Source: Bacteroidetes bacterium UBA1947
GTDB taxonomy: Bacteria > Bacteroidota > Bacteroidia > Chitinophagales > Chitinophagaceae
Assembly: GCA_002336915.1 (NCBI GenBank)
Contig: DDET01000016.1
Span: 16,600-63,509 of the forward strand
Length of the DNA: 46,910 bases
Reading direction: 5' to 3'
Part shown: positions 1-8,510 of the stretch, in pieces
Layout: each line of letters starts with the position of its first letter
Numbering within the stretch: the first letter of the stretch is position 1
The notes under the pieces: generated by a model
Told to the model about the DNA's origin: nothing
The model's database searches: none
What the model saw: the letters and a program-made list of their open reading frames with translations, nothing else
Program-made: the position numbers and the translations under genes

Positions 1-76
1 TCGTTTTATAAAAACCACTTTATTTGCCTCTGTACGGGGTTTACATGGCCGCCTTATAATCTGTATAAGAAGTAAC

Positions 77-589
77 TTATTTGGTACCGTTAAAACAGTT
101 GTTCACGGACAGGCCAGCAGTAATACCGTGAAAAACAATATTTACATTGAGTGTATTCCCGTTGATAACACCTGTACCGCTATAGCTATACTCCGCACCG
201 CAGGCATCGGTAAAGATCGTACCCGGCAAAGTCATTGTATTGCCTGAAACTGTGCAGTAAACGTTAAACTGCCGGTAGCAGTTGCCTGAACCCGCCTCAC
301 CCAAAAGACTTACAGTGTTTGCGCTATTACCCGCGCTGATAATAAAAGTGGTGGCTGCTCCGTTGCAATCGGTGCCGTGCCATGTTCCAACGAACCCGGT
401 TTCGCAATTGGTACCTGTAAAACCGGTAGGGCAAGAACAGCTGCCGTCGGTACAAGTGCCTCCGTTTTGGCAAGTCACGTCTTTGCACTTGTCTTTTTTA
501 CAAGAAGTATAGGTAACAGCACTGAATGCAAAAAGGGTGATAAGCATCGAGACAAGAGCGATGCGTAAAGAAGATAGATTCTGTGTCAT
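77..589 (-). CDS. Lipoprotein with one EGF-like domain
   Basis: A 170-residue predicted lipoprotein. The N-terminus has a hydrophobic segment (about residues 9-26) ending in YTSC, so Cys30 is the probable lipidated residue, followed by a charged KKDK stretch. Next comes a compact EGF-like module with six cysteines (C35, C40, C46, C51, C53, C62) in the spacing C-x4-C-x5-C-x4-C-x-C-x8-C. Residues about 66-170 look like a small beta-rich domain rich in Thr, Gly and Asn, which I do not recognise. It is probably anchored in a membrane and faces the periplasm or the surface. The ligand is unknown. The start ATG is preceded by an AT-rich stretch. No neighbour suggests a function. Confidence 0.8.
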   Translation of the reverse strand: MTQNLSSLRIALVSMLITLFAFSAVTYTSCKKDKCKDVTCQNGGTCTDGSCSCPTGFTGTNCETGFVGTWHGTDCNGAATTFIISAGNSANTVSLLGEAGSGNCYRQFNVYCTVSGNTMTLPGTIFTDACGAEYSYSGTGVINGNTLNVNIVFHGITAGLSVNNCFNGTK

Positions 590-683
590 TTAATAAAGTT
601 TTAGTTAGCGTAAAACAATAAAATAAAATCAATAAATTCAAATAACTTATTAAATATTTAAGACTGAAAACATTCGCTTTATG

Positions 684-712
684 AAAAAAGCCACCTGTTG
701 TGCAGGTGACTT
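684..712 (-). terminator. Rho-independent terminator of the APC permease
   Basis: On the minus strand CACCTG and CAGGTG form a stem around a 5-nt loop (692-697 with 703-708). A run of six U follows (the A-run at 685-690 on the plus strand). It lies just downstream of the permease stop. Confidence 0.75.
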
Positions 713-735
713 TACTATTTTTAAAACAGGACCAG

Positions 736-2214
736 TTATTTCAGCTTGCTATGTTTACGACTATAACCGAAGTATATAATAAGACCTATTAGCAGCCACA
801 CACCAAGGCGCAGCCAATTGGTCCAGCCCAGGCCTGCGATCATAGCACCACAGACAATTATGCCCAGGATAGGTACAAGTGGCACCAGAGGTGTTTTGAA
901 CTGACGAGGTATCTCGGGATTCTTGATACGCATGATCCAGACGCCTGCACACACCAGCATAAAGGCAAAGAGCGTACCGATACTGGTCATATCACCAACA
1001 ATATCTCCGGGAACGAAGGCGGCAAATGCGCCTACCAGTACCAGGAATATCCAGTTTGATTTGTATGGAGTATGGAACTTAGGATGTACGTCTGAAAATA
1101 TTTTTGGCACCAGCCCATCGCGGCTCATGGAATAGAACACACGCGACTGCCCCATGAGCATCACCAATATAACTGATGAGAAACCGAATAGAATGGCGAC
1201 AGTAACAAAATCGGCCAGCCAGCCATAACCTGCCATGTAGGTTTTAATTACATAAACCACAGAAGCTTCCTTGCCTTGTGTACGGAAATCGTTAACACTG
1301 CCGATGCCTGTGAGCACATGCGCGAACAAGATGTACAGTATAGTGCATACTACAAGGGAACCGAGGATACCAATGGGCATGTCCTTTTTAGGATTCTTTG
1401 CCTCCTGCGCAGCAGTGGAAACGGCATCGAAGCCAATGAAGGCGAAAAAGACCACTCCCGCTGCACCTAATATGCCCCAGATACCGCCATAGTTATGCGC
1501 TACACCCTGGCTATCTGTGAAGGTAGAAGCTTCAGGTATATAAGGGATATGATTAACCGGATTCATAAAATGCCAACCCAAAATGATGAATAGTATTACG
1601 ATGGTAACCTTCGTGATCACAATCAGGCCATTTACAAATGCAGATTCGCGGGTGCCACGGATAAGCAGAAGAGTGAGCATGAAAATGATAAAGAGCGCCG
1701 GGACATTCATGATGCCGTGCTGCGTTCCATTTGTAAGGTCGGTGATCTTTTCAAAAGGCGAATGGGACCATGCGTACGGTATTCGGTAAGCGGTACCAAA
1801 CATGGTCTCTAAAAGCTTATTCAGGTACTCGCTCCAGGCTATGCCAACGGTAGCGGCGCCAACTGCGTACTCAAGCACAAGGTCCCAGCCGATGATCCAG
1901 GCCACCAACTCACCCATGGTGGCATATGAATAAGTGTATGCACTACCTGCAATAGGTATCATAGAGGCAAACTCTGCATAGCAAAGACCGGCGAAGGCAC
2001 AACCTACTGCCGCAACTACAAAGCCGATAGTAACGGAAGGCCCGGCGTTGTTGGCGGCGGCGGCGGCGGTACGTACGAAAAGGCCGGCGCCAATGATAGC
2101 ACCTATACCCAGTGCCACAAGATGGCCTGCGGTAAGTGTACGCTTAAGGGTGTGCGTGCCCTCGGAAGAATCGTTTATTAACTGATCTAATGGTTTTTTA
2201 GTGAATATGCCCAT
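736..2214 (-). CDS. APC-superfamily amino acid permease (CAT-like)
   Basis: A 492-residue, very hydrophobic inner-membrane protein with about 12 predicted TM segments. It is probably a proton-coupled importer of (cationic) amino acids. The first helix carries the family signature LGIGAIIGAGLF that lines the amino-acid site in APC transporters. A second recognisable block, FIGFDAVSTAAQEAKNP, matches helix 6 and the following loop of the CAT/YfnA branch. The N-terminal TKKP/LDQL tail before helix 1 is also typical. The open frame extends to a GTG at 2220, but I prefer the ATG at 2214 because it starts MGIF, a usual beginning in this family. It is transcribed alone and ends in a hairpin terminator. 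Substrate specificity cannot be read from the sequence. Confidence 0.88.
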   Translation of the reverse strand: MGIFTKKPLDQLINDSSEGTHTLKRTLTAGHLVALGIGAIIGAGLFVRTAAAAANNAGPSVTIGFVVAAVGCAFAGLCYAEFASMIPIAGSAYTYSYATMGELVAWIIGWDLVLEYAVGAATVGIAWSEYLNKLLETMFGTAYRIPYAWSHSPFEKITDLTNGTQHGIMNVPALFIIFMLTLLLIRGTRESAFVNGLIVITKVTIVILFIILGWHFMNPVNHIPYIPEASTFTDSQGVAHNYGGIWGILGAAGVVFFAFIGFDAVSTAAQEAKNPKKDMPIGILGSLVVCTILYILFAHVLTGIGSVNDFRTQGKEASVVYVIKTYMAGYGWLADFVTVAILFGFSSVILVMLMGQSRVFYSMSRDGLVPKIFSDVHPKFHTPYKSNWIFLVLVGAFAAFVPGDIVGDMTSIGTLFAFMLVCAGVWIMRIKNPEIPRQFKTPLVPLVPILGIIVCGAMIAGLGWTNWLRLGVWLLIGLIIYFGYSRKHSKLK

Positions 2215-2417
2215 AAGCACAAGATAATGTGAAAAGTAACAATGTGAAATGTGAAAATATGCAAATATGATAACATTAAAATAACCTTCTAAAAAAAAAT
2301 TACCTGAGAAATACCCCTAAAAAAACAAGCAGCAACCTATCCCCTTACTTATAATAGTTGAAACGTTATAGAAAATAAAATTTTAAGCCCTCTTTAATGC
2401 GGTAATTTTTTTTGCAT

Positions 2418-2425
2418 TAGGTTTG
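2418..2425 (+). promoter_or_regulatory. -7 box TAGGTTTG, probably leaderless
   Basis: An exact TAnnTTTG match ends 4 bp before the ATG at 2430. A weak T-rich -33 (TTTAAT, about 2393) lies roughly 20 bp upstream. If the spacing is normal, transcription begins at or next to the start codon. Confidence 0.55.
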
Positions 2426-2429
2426 GCAA

Positions 2430-3182
2430 ATGATTTGGAAGACGGTGCGTTTCGCACTCTGTATCATTTGTACTGTAACTGTATTTAATTTAAGTGCACA
2501 GCCCCTACTGCCTGATATAACGGGAACTACGGAAAAAGGCGTGAACATCCTAAGCTGGAACTGCCAGTATGATGGTATAAAATCGATAGCTGTGCAACGC
2601 TCGGGCGACAGCTCTTATAACTATATAACAGCCGGCTATGTGAAAGGCCTGAAAAAAGGTGTGCAGGCATTTATAGATGGCCACCCTGCCCCGGGAAATA
2701 ACTGGTACAGGCTATACATCGTCTTCAACTCGGACCTGACCTGGTACAGTAACCGCATAAACCTGAAAGTGGACAGCGCCCAGCTTATGAAGCAGCAAGT
2801 GGTACTGCCACCGAATGACTCGCTACAGAAAATAATATCCACAGGCAACGGAAGCGACTCGCTTCAGCGTATAGTAAATAAGATATCGATAAAGATAACA
2901 AGCGATGAAAGCGAGATAAACCCGCTGACCTATATTAAGTCGCAGTACATCTTTACCAACCCGCTGACGGGGCATGTGAATATGGAGTTACCGGAATCAA
3001 AAGAGCATAAATATTCGGTACGCTTTTATAACCAGAAGGACAAAATGATACTGGAAGTACCCCATATATCTGTATCGCCGGTAATTATCGACAAAAGGAA
3101 TTTCCAGCAAAAGGGGCTTTATAAATTTATACTGAAGCGGGACAATAGCCAGTTTGAGATGGGCTACATCAGTATTTATTGA
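2430..3182 (+). CDS. Secreted protein of unknown function
   Basis: A 250-residue protein with a Sec signal peptide (about residues 1-24, cleavage after LSAQ). The mature part begins with a beta-rich segment that reads like a fibronectin-III-type repeat (ILSWNCQ..., VQRSGDSSYNY, NWYRLYIVF). A Ser/Asp/Lys-rich linker follows, and then a second beta-rich part with an ITS-x-ESEINPLTY-like strand pattern. It has no T9SS sorting domain, lipobox or TM helix, so it is probably periplasmic or released. The last 7 bp overlap the 3' end of the convergent gene at 3176-3802. I do not recognise a family with a known role. Confidence 0.75.
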   Translation: MIWKTVRFALCIICTVTVFNLSAQPLLPDITGTTEKGVNILSWNCQYDGIKSIAVQRSGDSSYNYITAGYVKGLKKGVQAFIDGHPAPGNNWYRLYIVFNSDLTWYSNRINLKVDSAQLMKQQVVLPPNDSLQKIISTGNGSDSLQRIVNKISIKITSDESEINPLTYIKSQYIFTNPLTGHVNMELPESKEHKYSVRFYNQKDKMILEVPHISVSPVIIDKRNFQQKGLYKFILKRDNSQFEMGYISIY

Positions 3183-3802
3183 GTGTCCCCCATTTCATGT
3201 TCCTGCAGCATGCTGTCCCACTCGGGACCCAGGCGTAAAGTGTTGCCGGCAAAGATCTTCATCATGTTCACCATTTCTTCTGCATCCCAGGAATATACAT
3301 TGCGCGCAAAACGTATGGGGTAACCGGCATAGTTGAAATACAGGTTCCCATCGTGATACAGACTTTGGATGATGTGCTCGTGGGTCTCGAAACCGAAATA
3401 ATCGTAGTTCTTGCCTTTAAGCGGATGATCCGTTTTCTTTTCCTTGCCTGCATAATGCAGCGGGCCTATACTGCGCCAGTCGTAACGGCGGCGATATTTG
3501 CGAAAGGGAGTATGCTGTATGATCGTGAGCGCATACCTGCTGAGGATGATCTCTTCCTTAAAAAAGATGCGCGAGATAAAACGATAAAAAGCGAGCACGT
3601 AAAGCATTGCTGCTCCCAAGCCCGAAACAAGGTTGATAAGGCTTAATGACAGCGGCAGGGAACGCACCAAAAAGACAGTTGCAAGACCTGTGGTCGCCAG
3701 TAACTCAGCCCAGAAAAGAATACGTATACGGGACTGAATCCTGTTGCCCAGTGTTATGCGCAAATGGTCTTCGCCCCAATTATATGTTATCTCTTTATTC
3801 AT
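3176..3802 (-). CDS. Membrane protein of unknown function, two TM helices
   Basis: A 208-residue protein. Residues about 28-48 and 54-74 form a hydrophobic hairpin. The remaining C-terminal two-thirds is soluble, with a basic patch (KYRRRYDW) and aromatic strands, and is probably cytoplasmic. I see no catalytic motif. It starts 39 bp downstream of lipB on the same strand, so the two may be cotranscribed, but nothing in the protein points to lipoate metabolism. Its 3' end overlaps the convergent secreted-protein gene by 7 bp with no hairpin between them. Confidence 0.7.
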   Translation of the reverse strand: MNKEITYNWGEDHLRITLGNRIQSRIRILFWAELLATTGLATVFLVRSLPLSLSLINLVSGLGAAMLYVLAFYRFISRIFFKEEIILSRYALTIIQHTPFRKYRRRYDWRSIGPLHYAGKEKKTDHPLKGKNYDYFGFETHEHIIQSLYHDGNLYFNYAGYPIRFARNVYSWDAEEMVNMMKIFAGNTLRLGPEWDSMLQEHEMGDTQ

Positions 3803-3841
3803 TGATCCAAAACAGGAAAAGAGCAGTAAATTACTAAAAAA

Positions 3842-4579
3842 TCATACAGCAGCGCCAACAGGTGCTGATATTATTTTTGCATTAAATACCCTGGCAAATT
3901 CCTTCTTAAGCAACTCTTTTACTTCATTTTCGTCTACTTTATAGCCCAGTTCTTTTTCCATGGAGGTTACAGCTTTATCGGTAATACCGCAGGGTACTAT
4001 ATAGTTAAAATAAGAAAGATCGGTATTGATATTGAGGGCAAAACCGTGTATGGTTACCCAGCGGCTGCAGCGCACACCCATAGCGCATATTTTTCGGGCG
4101 CGTGAGGGCAGATCTGAGTCGAGCCAAACACCTGTGCAGCCGGGCAGCCTTCCTGCCATGATATTGTAATGAGCCAGCGTACTGATTATGGCTTCCTCGA
4201 GGCAGCGCATATACTTGCCCAGGTCGGTAAAGAACAATTCGAGGTCCAGAATGGGGTAACCTACCAGCTGGCCGGGGCCGTGGTATGTAATATCGCCTCC
4301 GCGGTTGGTTTTGTAAAAGGAAACGTCCATATCCCTGAGGCGGGAGTCGTTCACCAGCAGGTTTTCCATATGCCCGCTTTTCCCCAAAGTGTAGACATGG
4401 GGATGGGTACAAAACAGCAGGTGGTTGACCGTACCGATGTCCTCGGGACGATCGGCGCCCTGCACGTTGAACCATTCGGCTTTCCGGGCAAGGTTTTCCG
4501 CCAAAAGCTGCTCCTGAAGGTGCCAGGCGCTCCCATACTCTATTGTTCCAAGATCACGAAAATGGATAGTCTGTTCCAT
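3842..4579 (-). CDS. lipB: Lipoyl(octanoyl) transferase LipB
   Basis: Transfers octanoate from octanoyl-ACP to lipoyl domains of 2-oxoacid dehydrogenases and the glycine cleavage H protein, the first step of endogenous lipoate synthesis in the cytoplasm. It is 245 residues, slightly longer than usual. The signature RGGDITYHGPGQLVGYP lies at about 93-109. The catalytic pair is K163 (in ARKICAMGVR) and C197 (in VPCGIT). Their 34-residue spacing equals that of the Lys142/Cys176 pair known from the M. tuberculosis enzyme. lipA is not in this window. The region upstream on the minus strand has a loose -7-like TAAATTG about 10 bp before the ATG. Confidence 0.95.
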   Translation of the reverse strand: MEQTIHFRDLGTIEYGSAWHLQEQLLAENLARKAEWFNVQGADRPEDIGTVNHLLFCTHPHVYTLGKSGHMENLLVNDSRLRDMDVSFYKTNRGGDITYHGPGQLVGYPILDLELFFTDLGKYMRCLEEAIISTLAHYNIMAGRLPGCTGVWLDSDLPSRARKICAMGVRCSRWVTIHGFALNINTDLSYFNYIVPCGITDKAVTSMEKELGYKVDENEVKELLKKEFARVFNAKIISAPVGAAV

Positions 4580-4678
4580 AAATCCGGCTGCAATTTACTA
4601 CTTTAAAAGCTCCGAAAATCCCCCTCGTATTAACCTTTGTATAGTTTTTGCTTAGGGTTTTATTAACAGCAAAACCGT

Positions 4679-4686
4679 TACATTTG
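4679..4686 (+). promoter_or_regulatory. -7 box TACATTTG before the Prc-type protease
   Basis: An exact TAnnTTTG match with a T-rich stretch (4658-4661) about 17 bp upstream. Predicted start of transcription is near 4693, about 20 nt before the ATG at 4713. Confidence 0.5.
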
Positions 4687-4712
4687 TTAGAATTTATTAA
4701 TTACGAAAGATT

Positions 4713-6935
4713 ATGTTGAGATTCATGAAGAACAAGATCCTTATACCATTGTTAATACTGGGCGCATTAGGTGCCTTTTTCTCATTTAAATATAGTGGTG
4801 GGGACGAGACGACAGAACAAAAAGAAGTACTGATCCTGAAGACCATAATGAAAGCAGTAAAAGAAGGACACTATGCACCCCGCGATATAAACGATTCTTT
4901 CTCATCGAAGGTGTATCATAAGCTGCTGGACGAGATGGACCCGGAGAAAAAACTGCTTACGCAACAGGATATAAACGAGCTGAAAGCATACGAGTTTAAA
5001 ATAGATGATGAAATAAACAGCGGTACGCTGGAATTTTACAACAAGCTGAATGAGAAGCTTGCCAGGGGTATTGATAATGCCGACTCATCGTGCAAAGAGA
5101 TATTGAAAACGCCTTTCAGCTTTAAAGATAATGAGAAGATACAACTAAACGGCGATAAGCTGCAATATGCTGCGGATGACAATGCCCTTAAAGAGCGCTG
5201 GCGTGAATACCTGAAATATAGGGTGCTGGCAAAATATGTGGACCTTAAAAAGGACCGTGACGAGAAGAAAGATGATAAGGATAAAGTAAAGGACCCCGTT
5301 GCAACGAAAAAGAAGACTGATACCGAACTGGAAGTAGATGCACGCGCAGCAATAAAGAAAAGCATGGACTACTATTTCAAAAGGCAGCATAAGATAAAAG
5401 AAGACGACCGGTTCTTTATATATGCCAATGCCATTACTAATAGTGAAGACCCGCATACGGACTACCTGCCCCCAAGGGATAAAGCAAAATTCGACGAATT
5501 GATGTCGGGCAGTTTCTTTGGTATAGGTGCGCAGCTGCGTGAGGAAGAAGGCAAAATAAAGATAGTAGAGATAATACCCGGAAGCCCTTGCTGGAAACAA
5601 GGCGAGCTAAAGGCAGATGATGAGATCATAAAGATAGGACATGGCGATAGTGTTGCAGTAGACGTGCAGGGCTATGAGATAGATGATGTGGTGAGCCTGA
5701 TACGCGGTCCTAAAGGCACCGAGGTACGCCTGACCGTGAAGAAAAAGGATGGCAGCACCAAAGTAATACCCATAATACGTGGTGAAGTACAGCGCGAAGA
5801 AACTTTTGCTAAGTCCGCTATATTGCAGGGAGCAAATGGCCCTGTAGGTTACATATACCTGCCTGAGTTCTACTCCGACTTCCAACATATAAACGGGAGG
5901 CGCTGTGCGGAAGATGTTGCCCTTGAGGTACAGAAACTGAAAGCAGCTAATGTGACCGGCATTATACTGGACCTTCGTTATAACGGCGGTGGCTCATTGA
6001 GTGATGTAGTGGATATGGCAGGCCTGTTCATAGACCAGGGGCCGATAGTGCAGGTGAAGAACAGTGGCAGCACTGCAATGACACTGCGCGATGCTAATAA
6101 AGGCATACTGTATGACGGCCCAATGGCTGTAATGGTAAATGAAGGCAGTGCATCGGCATCGGAGATAATGGCCGCAGCTATGCAGGATTACAAGCGGGCA
6201 GTAATAGTAGGCGCACCCACTTATGGTAAGGGCACCGTGCAGAAGATCGCTTCGCTCGATGACTTTGCAGACCCGCTTACCAAAACCAAGTTCAATGCGA
6301 ACGAAGGCTTAGCAGAAGGCGGTGACAAAAAGAAAATGCTAACGTACACAAGTGTTGGTTCGCTCAAAATAACGATACAGAAGTTCTACCGTATCAATGG
6401 TGGGTCAACACAACTGAAAGGTGTGACACCTGATATTATACTCCCTACTGTTACCGATGATATCGAGGTTGGTGAACGCCGTGACAAAGCAGCCCTTAAG
6501 TGGGATGAAATAGCGCCGGCAAGCTACCAGGTATACCCTAACGCGGTGAATACAGCCCAGCTGGCGGCTCTCAGCCAAAAGAGGGTTGCTGCAAATCCAA
6601 CCTTTGCCCTGATAACTAAAAACGCTGCACGCCTTAAAGAAATGCAGGACAACAATGAAGTATCCCTGAATGAAGCAGCGTATAAGAAGGAAATGGAAGA
6701 AGCTTCGGAAATATCTAAGAAAATAGAAGAGGCCCAGAAGAAAGTGGTACCATTTGCCGTGACCAACCCAAAAGAGGATATGGACCGCATCAATCTTGAC
6801 AGCAGCTCCATTAAGAAGAACGAGGAATGGATCAAGAACCTGAAGAAGGATATTTACCTGAACGAAACTGTAAATATCATTAACGACATCAGCAAACCCG
6901 GCATGAAGGTGAATATCGGGACAGGGATGAAGTAA
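4713..6935 (+). CDS. prc: Carboxy-terminal processing peptidase, S41A (Prc/Tsp type)
   Basis: A 740-residue periplasmic serine protease that trims or degrades proteins from their C-termini. It has an N-terminal signal/anchor helix (about 7-22), a helical N-domain with a Lys/Asp-rich charged insert (about 165-200), a PDZ domain (about 270-355, with GIGAQL and the IRGPKG turn), the S41 core and a Prc-type C-terminal helical domain. The predicted dyad is S481 in GSASASE and K506 in YGKGTVQ. They are 25 residues apart, as in the S430/K455 pair of E. coli Prc. An alternative start is Met5 (4725), which would begin directly with the signal helix. It is monocistronic, with a hairpin terminator downstream. 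In Bacteroidota such enzymes are linked to envelope maintenance; the substrate is unknown. Confidence 0.93.
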   Translation: MLRFMKNKILIPLLILGALGAFFSFKYSGGDETTEQKEVLILKTIMKAVKEGHYAPRDINDSFSSKVYHKLLDEMDPEKKLLTQQDINELKAYEFKIDDEINSGTLEFYNKLNEKLARGIDNADSSCKEILKTPFSFKDNEKIQLNGDKLQYAADDNALKERWREYLKYRVLAKYVDLKKDRDEKKDDKDKVKDPVATKKKTDTELEVDARAAIKKSMDYYFKRQHKIKEDDRFFIYANAITNSEDPHTDYLPPRDKAKFDELMSGSFFGIGAQLREEEGKIKIVEIIPGSPCWKQGELKADDEIIKIGHGDSVAVDVQGYEIDDVVSLIRGPKGTEVRLTVKKKDGSTKVIPIIRGEVQREETFAKSAILQGANGPVGYIYLPEFYSDFQHINGRRCAEDVALEVQKLKAANVTGIILDLRYNGGGSLSDVVDMAGLFIDQGPIVQVKNSGSTAMTLRDANKGILYDGPMAVMVNEGSASASEIMAAAMQDYKRAVIVGAPTYGKGTVQKIASLDDFADPLTKTKFNANEGLAEGGDKKKMLTYTSVGSLKITIQKFYRINGGSTQLKGVTPDIILPTVTDDIEVGERRDKAALKWDEIAPASYQVYPNAVNTAQLAALSQKRVAANPTFALITKNAARLKEMQDNNEVSLNEAAYKKEMEEASEISKKIEEAQKKVVPFAVTNPKEDMDRINLDSSSIKKNEEWIKNLKKDIYLNETVNIINDISKPGMKVNIGTGMK

Positions 6936-6967
6936 AAAGTCAAAATTAAAAAGCTTAAATATCAATT

Positions 6968-6995
6968 AAAGCCTGTCTAAAGACAGGCTTTTTTG
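6968..6995 (+). terminator. Terminator of the Prc-type protease
   Basis: AAAGCCTGTC and GACAGGCTTT form a perfect 10-bp stem with a TAAA loop, followed by a T run. It sits 33 bp after the stop codon. Confidence 0.9.
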
Positions 6996-7036
6996 TTCTG
7001 CTTACATTAACTTTACACGTATTTACTAAGCCAAAC

Positions 7037-7780
7037 TTGAAGAAAGCCAAACTTTATTACTTTTTCCTATTTGCAGCCATTCTTTTACTGGCTTCTGCGC
7101 AAGGCTATGCACAAGCCCCGGCTGACAGTACTGCCGGACATAGCCAGAAGATAGACAGTACAGGTGCTGCAGTAAAGCCTATGCCCCCCCCGCTGAACGG
7201 CAGCGCAACGATGGCGAAAGACAGCATCAAAGGCCTGCGCGATAGCAGCGCGCTTGCAAAAACGGACAGCAGTGGCAAAAAGCATAAAGTATTTCAACCT
7301 AACCCTAAACGCGCGGGGCTTTACTCTGCCATATTCCCGGGATTGGGGCAGCTATACAACCGCCAATATTGGAAAGTACCTGTGGTATACGCCATACTAG
7401 GGGTAGCGGGGTATTTTATAGTAACGAACCAAAGCAAATACCAGGAATACCGCAAAGCCTATATCGGGCGGCAAACTAATGACCTGACCAGCGAAACCGA
7501 TAATACGCTGCTCTATTCATTGGACCAGTTGAAAACCCTGCAAGACGGGTATAAGCGATATCTTGACATAACCGTACTGCTCACCGGCGTTGGCTACACA
7601 CTTCAGATACTAGATGCAGTGGTTTTTGCCCACCTGAAAAATTTTGACATCTCACGCGATATTTCGATGCGCATGAAACCGCTGGCGATGCCAAATGGCA
7701 GCGCGGGTGTGGGGCTGGTGTTCAATATCAAACCCAGATTGTCACAAAATATATCTAAAGGACTGCTAAGCCCATTCTAA
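7037..7780 (+). CDS. DUF5683-type envelope protein
   Basis: A 247-residue protein with a signal peptide (about 1-25, cleavage near GYAQA) and a low-complexity Ser/Ala/Asp linker (about 26-85). A conserved module beginning PNPKRAGLYSAIFPGLGQLYN follows, with two or three hydrophobic helices. This block is characteristic of the DUF5683 family, widespread in Bacteroidota and of unknown function. The Pro-Gly-Leu-Gly-Gln turn resembles the short TM2-type motif. The only start that keeps the signal peptide is TTG at 7037; no in-frame ATG lies nearby upstream. It is followed by pcm, which has its own promoter. Confidence 0.82.
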   Translation: MKKAKLYYFFLFAAILLLASAQGYAQAPADSTAGHSQKIDSTGAAVKPMPPPLNGSATMAKDSIKGLRDSSALAKTDSSGKKHKVFQPNPKRAGLYSAIFPGLGQLYNRQYWKVPVVYAILGVAGYFIVTNQSKYQEYRKAYIGRQTNDLTSETDNTLLYSLDQLKTLQDGYKRYLDITVLLTGVGYTLQILDAVVFAHLKNFDISRDISMRMKPLAMPNGSAGVGLVFNIKPRLSQNISKGLLSPF

Positions 7781-7803
7781 GATATCCACATATTTATACT
7801 TCA

Positions 7804-7835
7804 TTTTTATTTAGTCCCAAGCTGTAGTACCTTTG
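7804..7835 (+). promoter_or_regulatory. Promoter of pcm, probably leaderless
   Basis: A T-rich -33 (TTTTT, 7804-7808), 19 bp, then TACCTTTG (7828-7835), an exact TAnnTTTG. The ATG of pcm is at 7840, only 4 bp downstream, so the mRNA is predicted to start at or beside the start codon. Confidence 0.7.
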
Positions 7836-7839
7836 CAGT

Positions 7840-8505
7840 ATGCTGCATAGCAAGCCAAAAGAAGATACTTACCTGCATAAAGGATTAAGGAAACAGCTGG
7901 TACAAACGCTAAGGGACAAAGGGATAAAGGACGAGCGGGTGCTTGCTGCTATAGAGGCTATTCCACGCCATTTTTTTCTCGACCAGGCCTTTGAACGTAT
8001 AGCCTACGAGGACAGGGCATTTCCTATTGCTGCCAGCCAAACCATATCGCAGCCATATACTGTGGCCTATCAGACGCAACTCCTGGAGATAAAAAAGTAT
8101 GATAAAGTTCTTGAGATAGGCACAGGCAGCGCCTACCAATCTTGTGTACTTGCAGAGCTTGGGGCATCCGTTTTCACTATCGAGCGTCAGCGAGCCTTAT
8201 ATGATTTCGTTGGTGATTTTTTCTTCCTGAAGAACTATCCAGCTATCAAACGCTTTTATGGCGATGGCTATGAGGGCCTCCCCTCTTACGGGCCATTTGA
8301 TAAAGTGATCGTTACCGCCGCTGCTCCATTTATTCCGCCAAAGCTAATAGAGCAATTAAAGCCCGGCGGCATAGCTGTGATCCCGGTAGGCGATGACAGC
8401 GGCCAAAAAATGCTGCGGATCACTAAAGATCAAAATGGTAATGCACGTGAGGAAGAACTGGGTGATTTTAGCTTTGTGCCGATGCTGACGGGAAAGAATA
8501 AATAA
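7840..8505 (+). CDS. pcm: Protein-L-isoaspartate O-methyltransferase
   Basis: Uses SAM to methylate abnormal L-isoaspartyl residues and start their repair. It is 221 residues, close to the usual length. The family block ISQPYTVAYQTQLL (about 67-80) precedes the SAM-binding motif I VLEIGTGSAYQ, in which the usual Gly-Tyr-Gln is Ala-Tyr-Gln. Downstream are the acidic end of the second strand (IER), a DGYEGL block and the KPGGIAVIPVG strand seen in this family. No signal peptide, so cytoplasmic. It is convergent with queG, 5 bp from queG's stop. Confidence 0.93.
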   Translation: MLHSKPKEDTYLHKGLRKQLVQTLRDKGIKDERVLAAIEAIPRHFFLDQAFERIAYEDRAFPIAASQTISQPYTVAYQTQLLEIKKYDKVLEIGTGSAYQSCVLAELGASVFTIERQRALYDFVGDFFFLKNYPAIKRFYGDGYEGLPSYGPFDKVIVTAAAPFIPPKLIEQLKPGGIAVIPVGDDSGQKMLRITKDQNGNAREEELGDFSFVPMLTGKNK

Positions 8506-8510
8506 ACCCT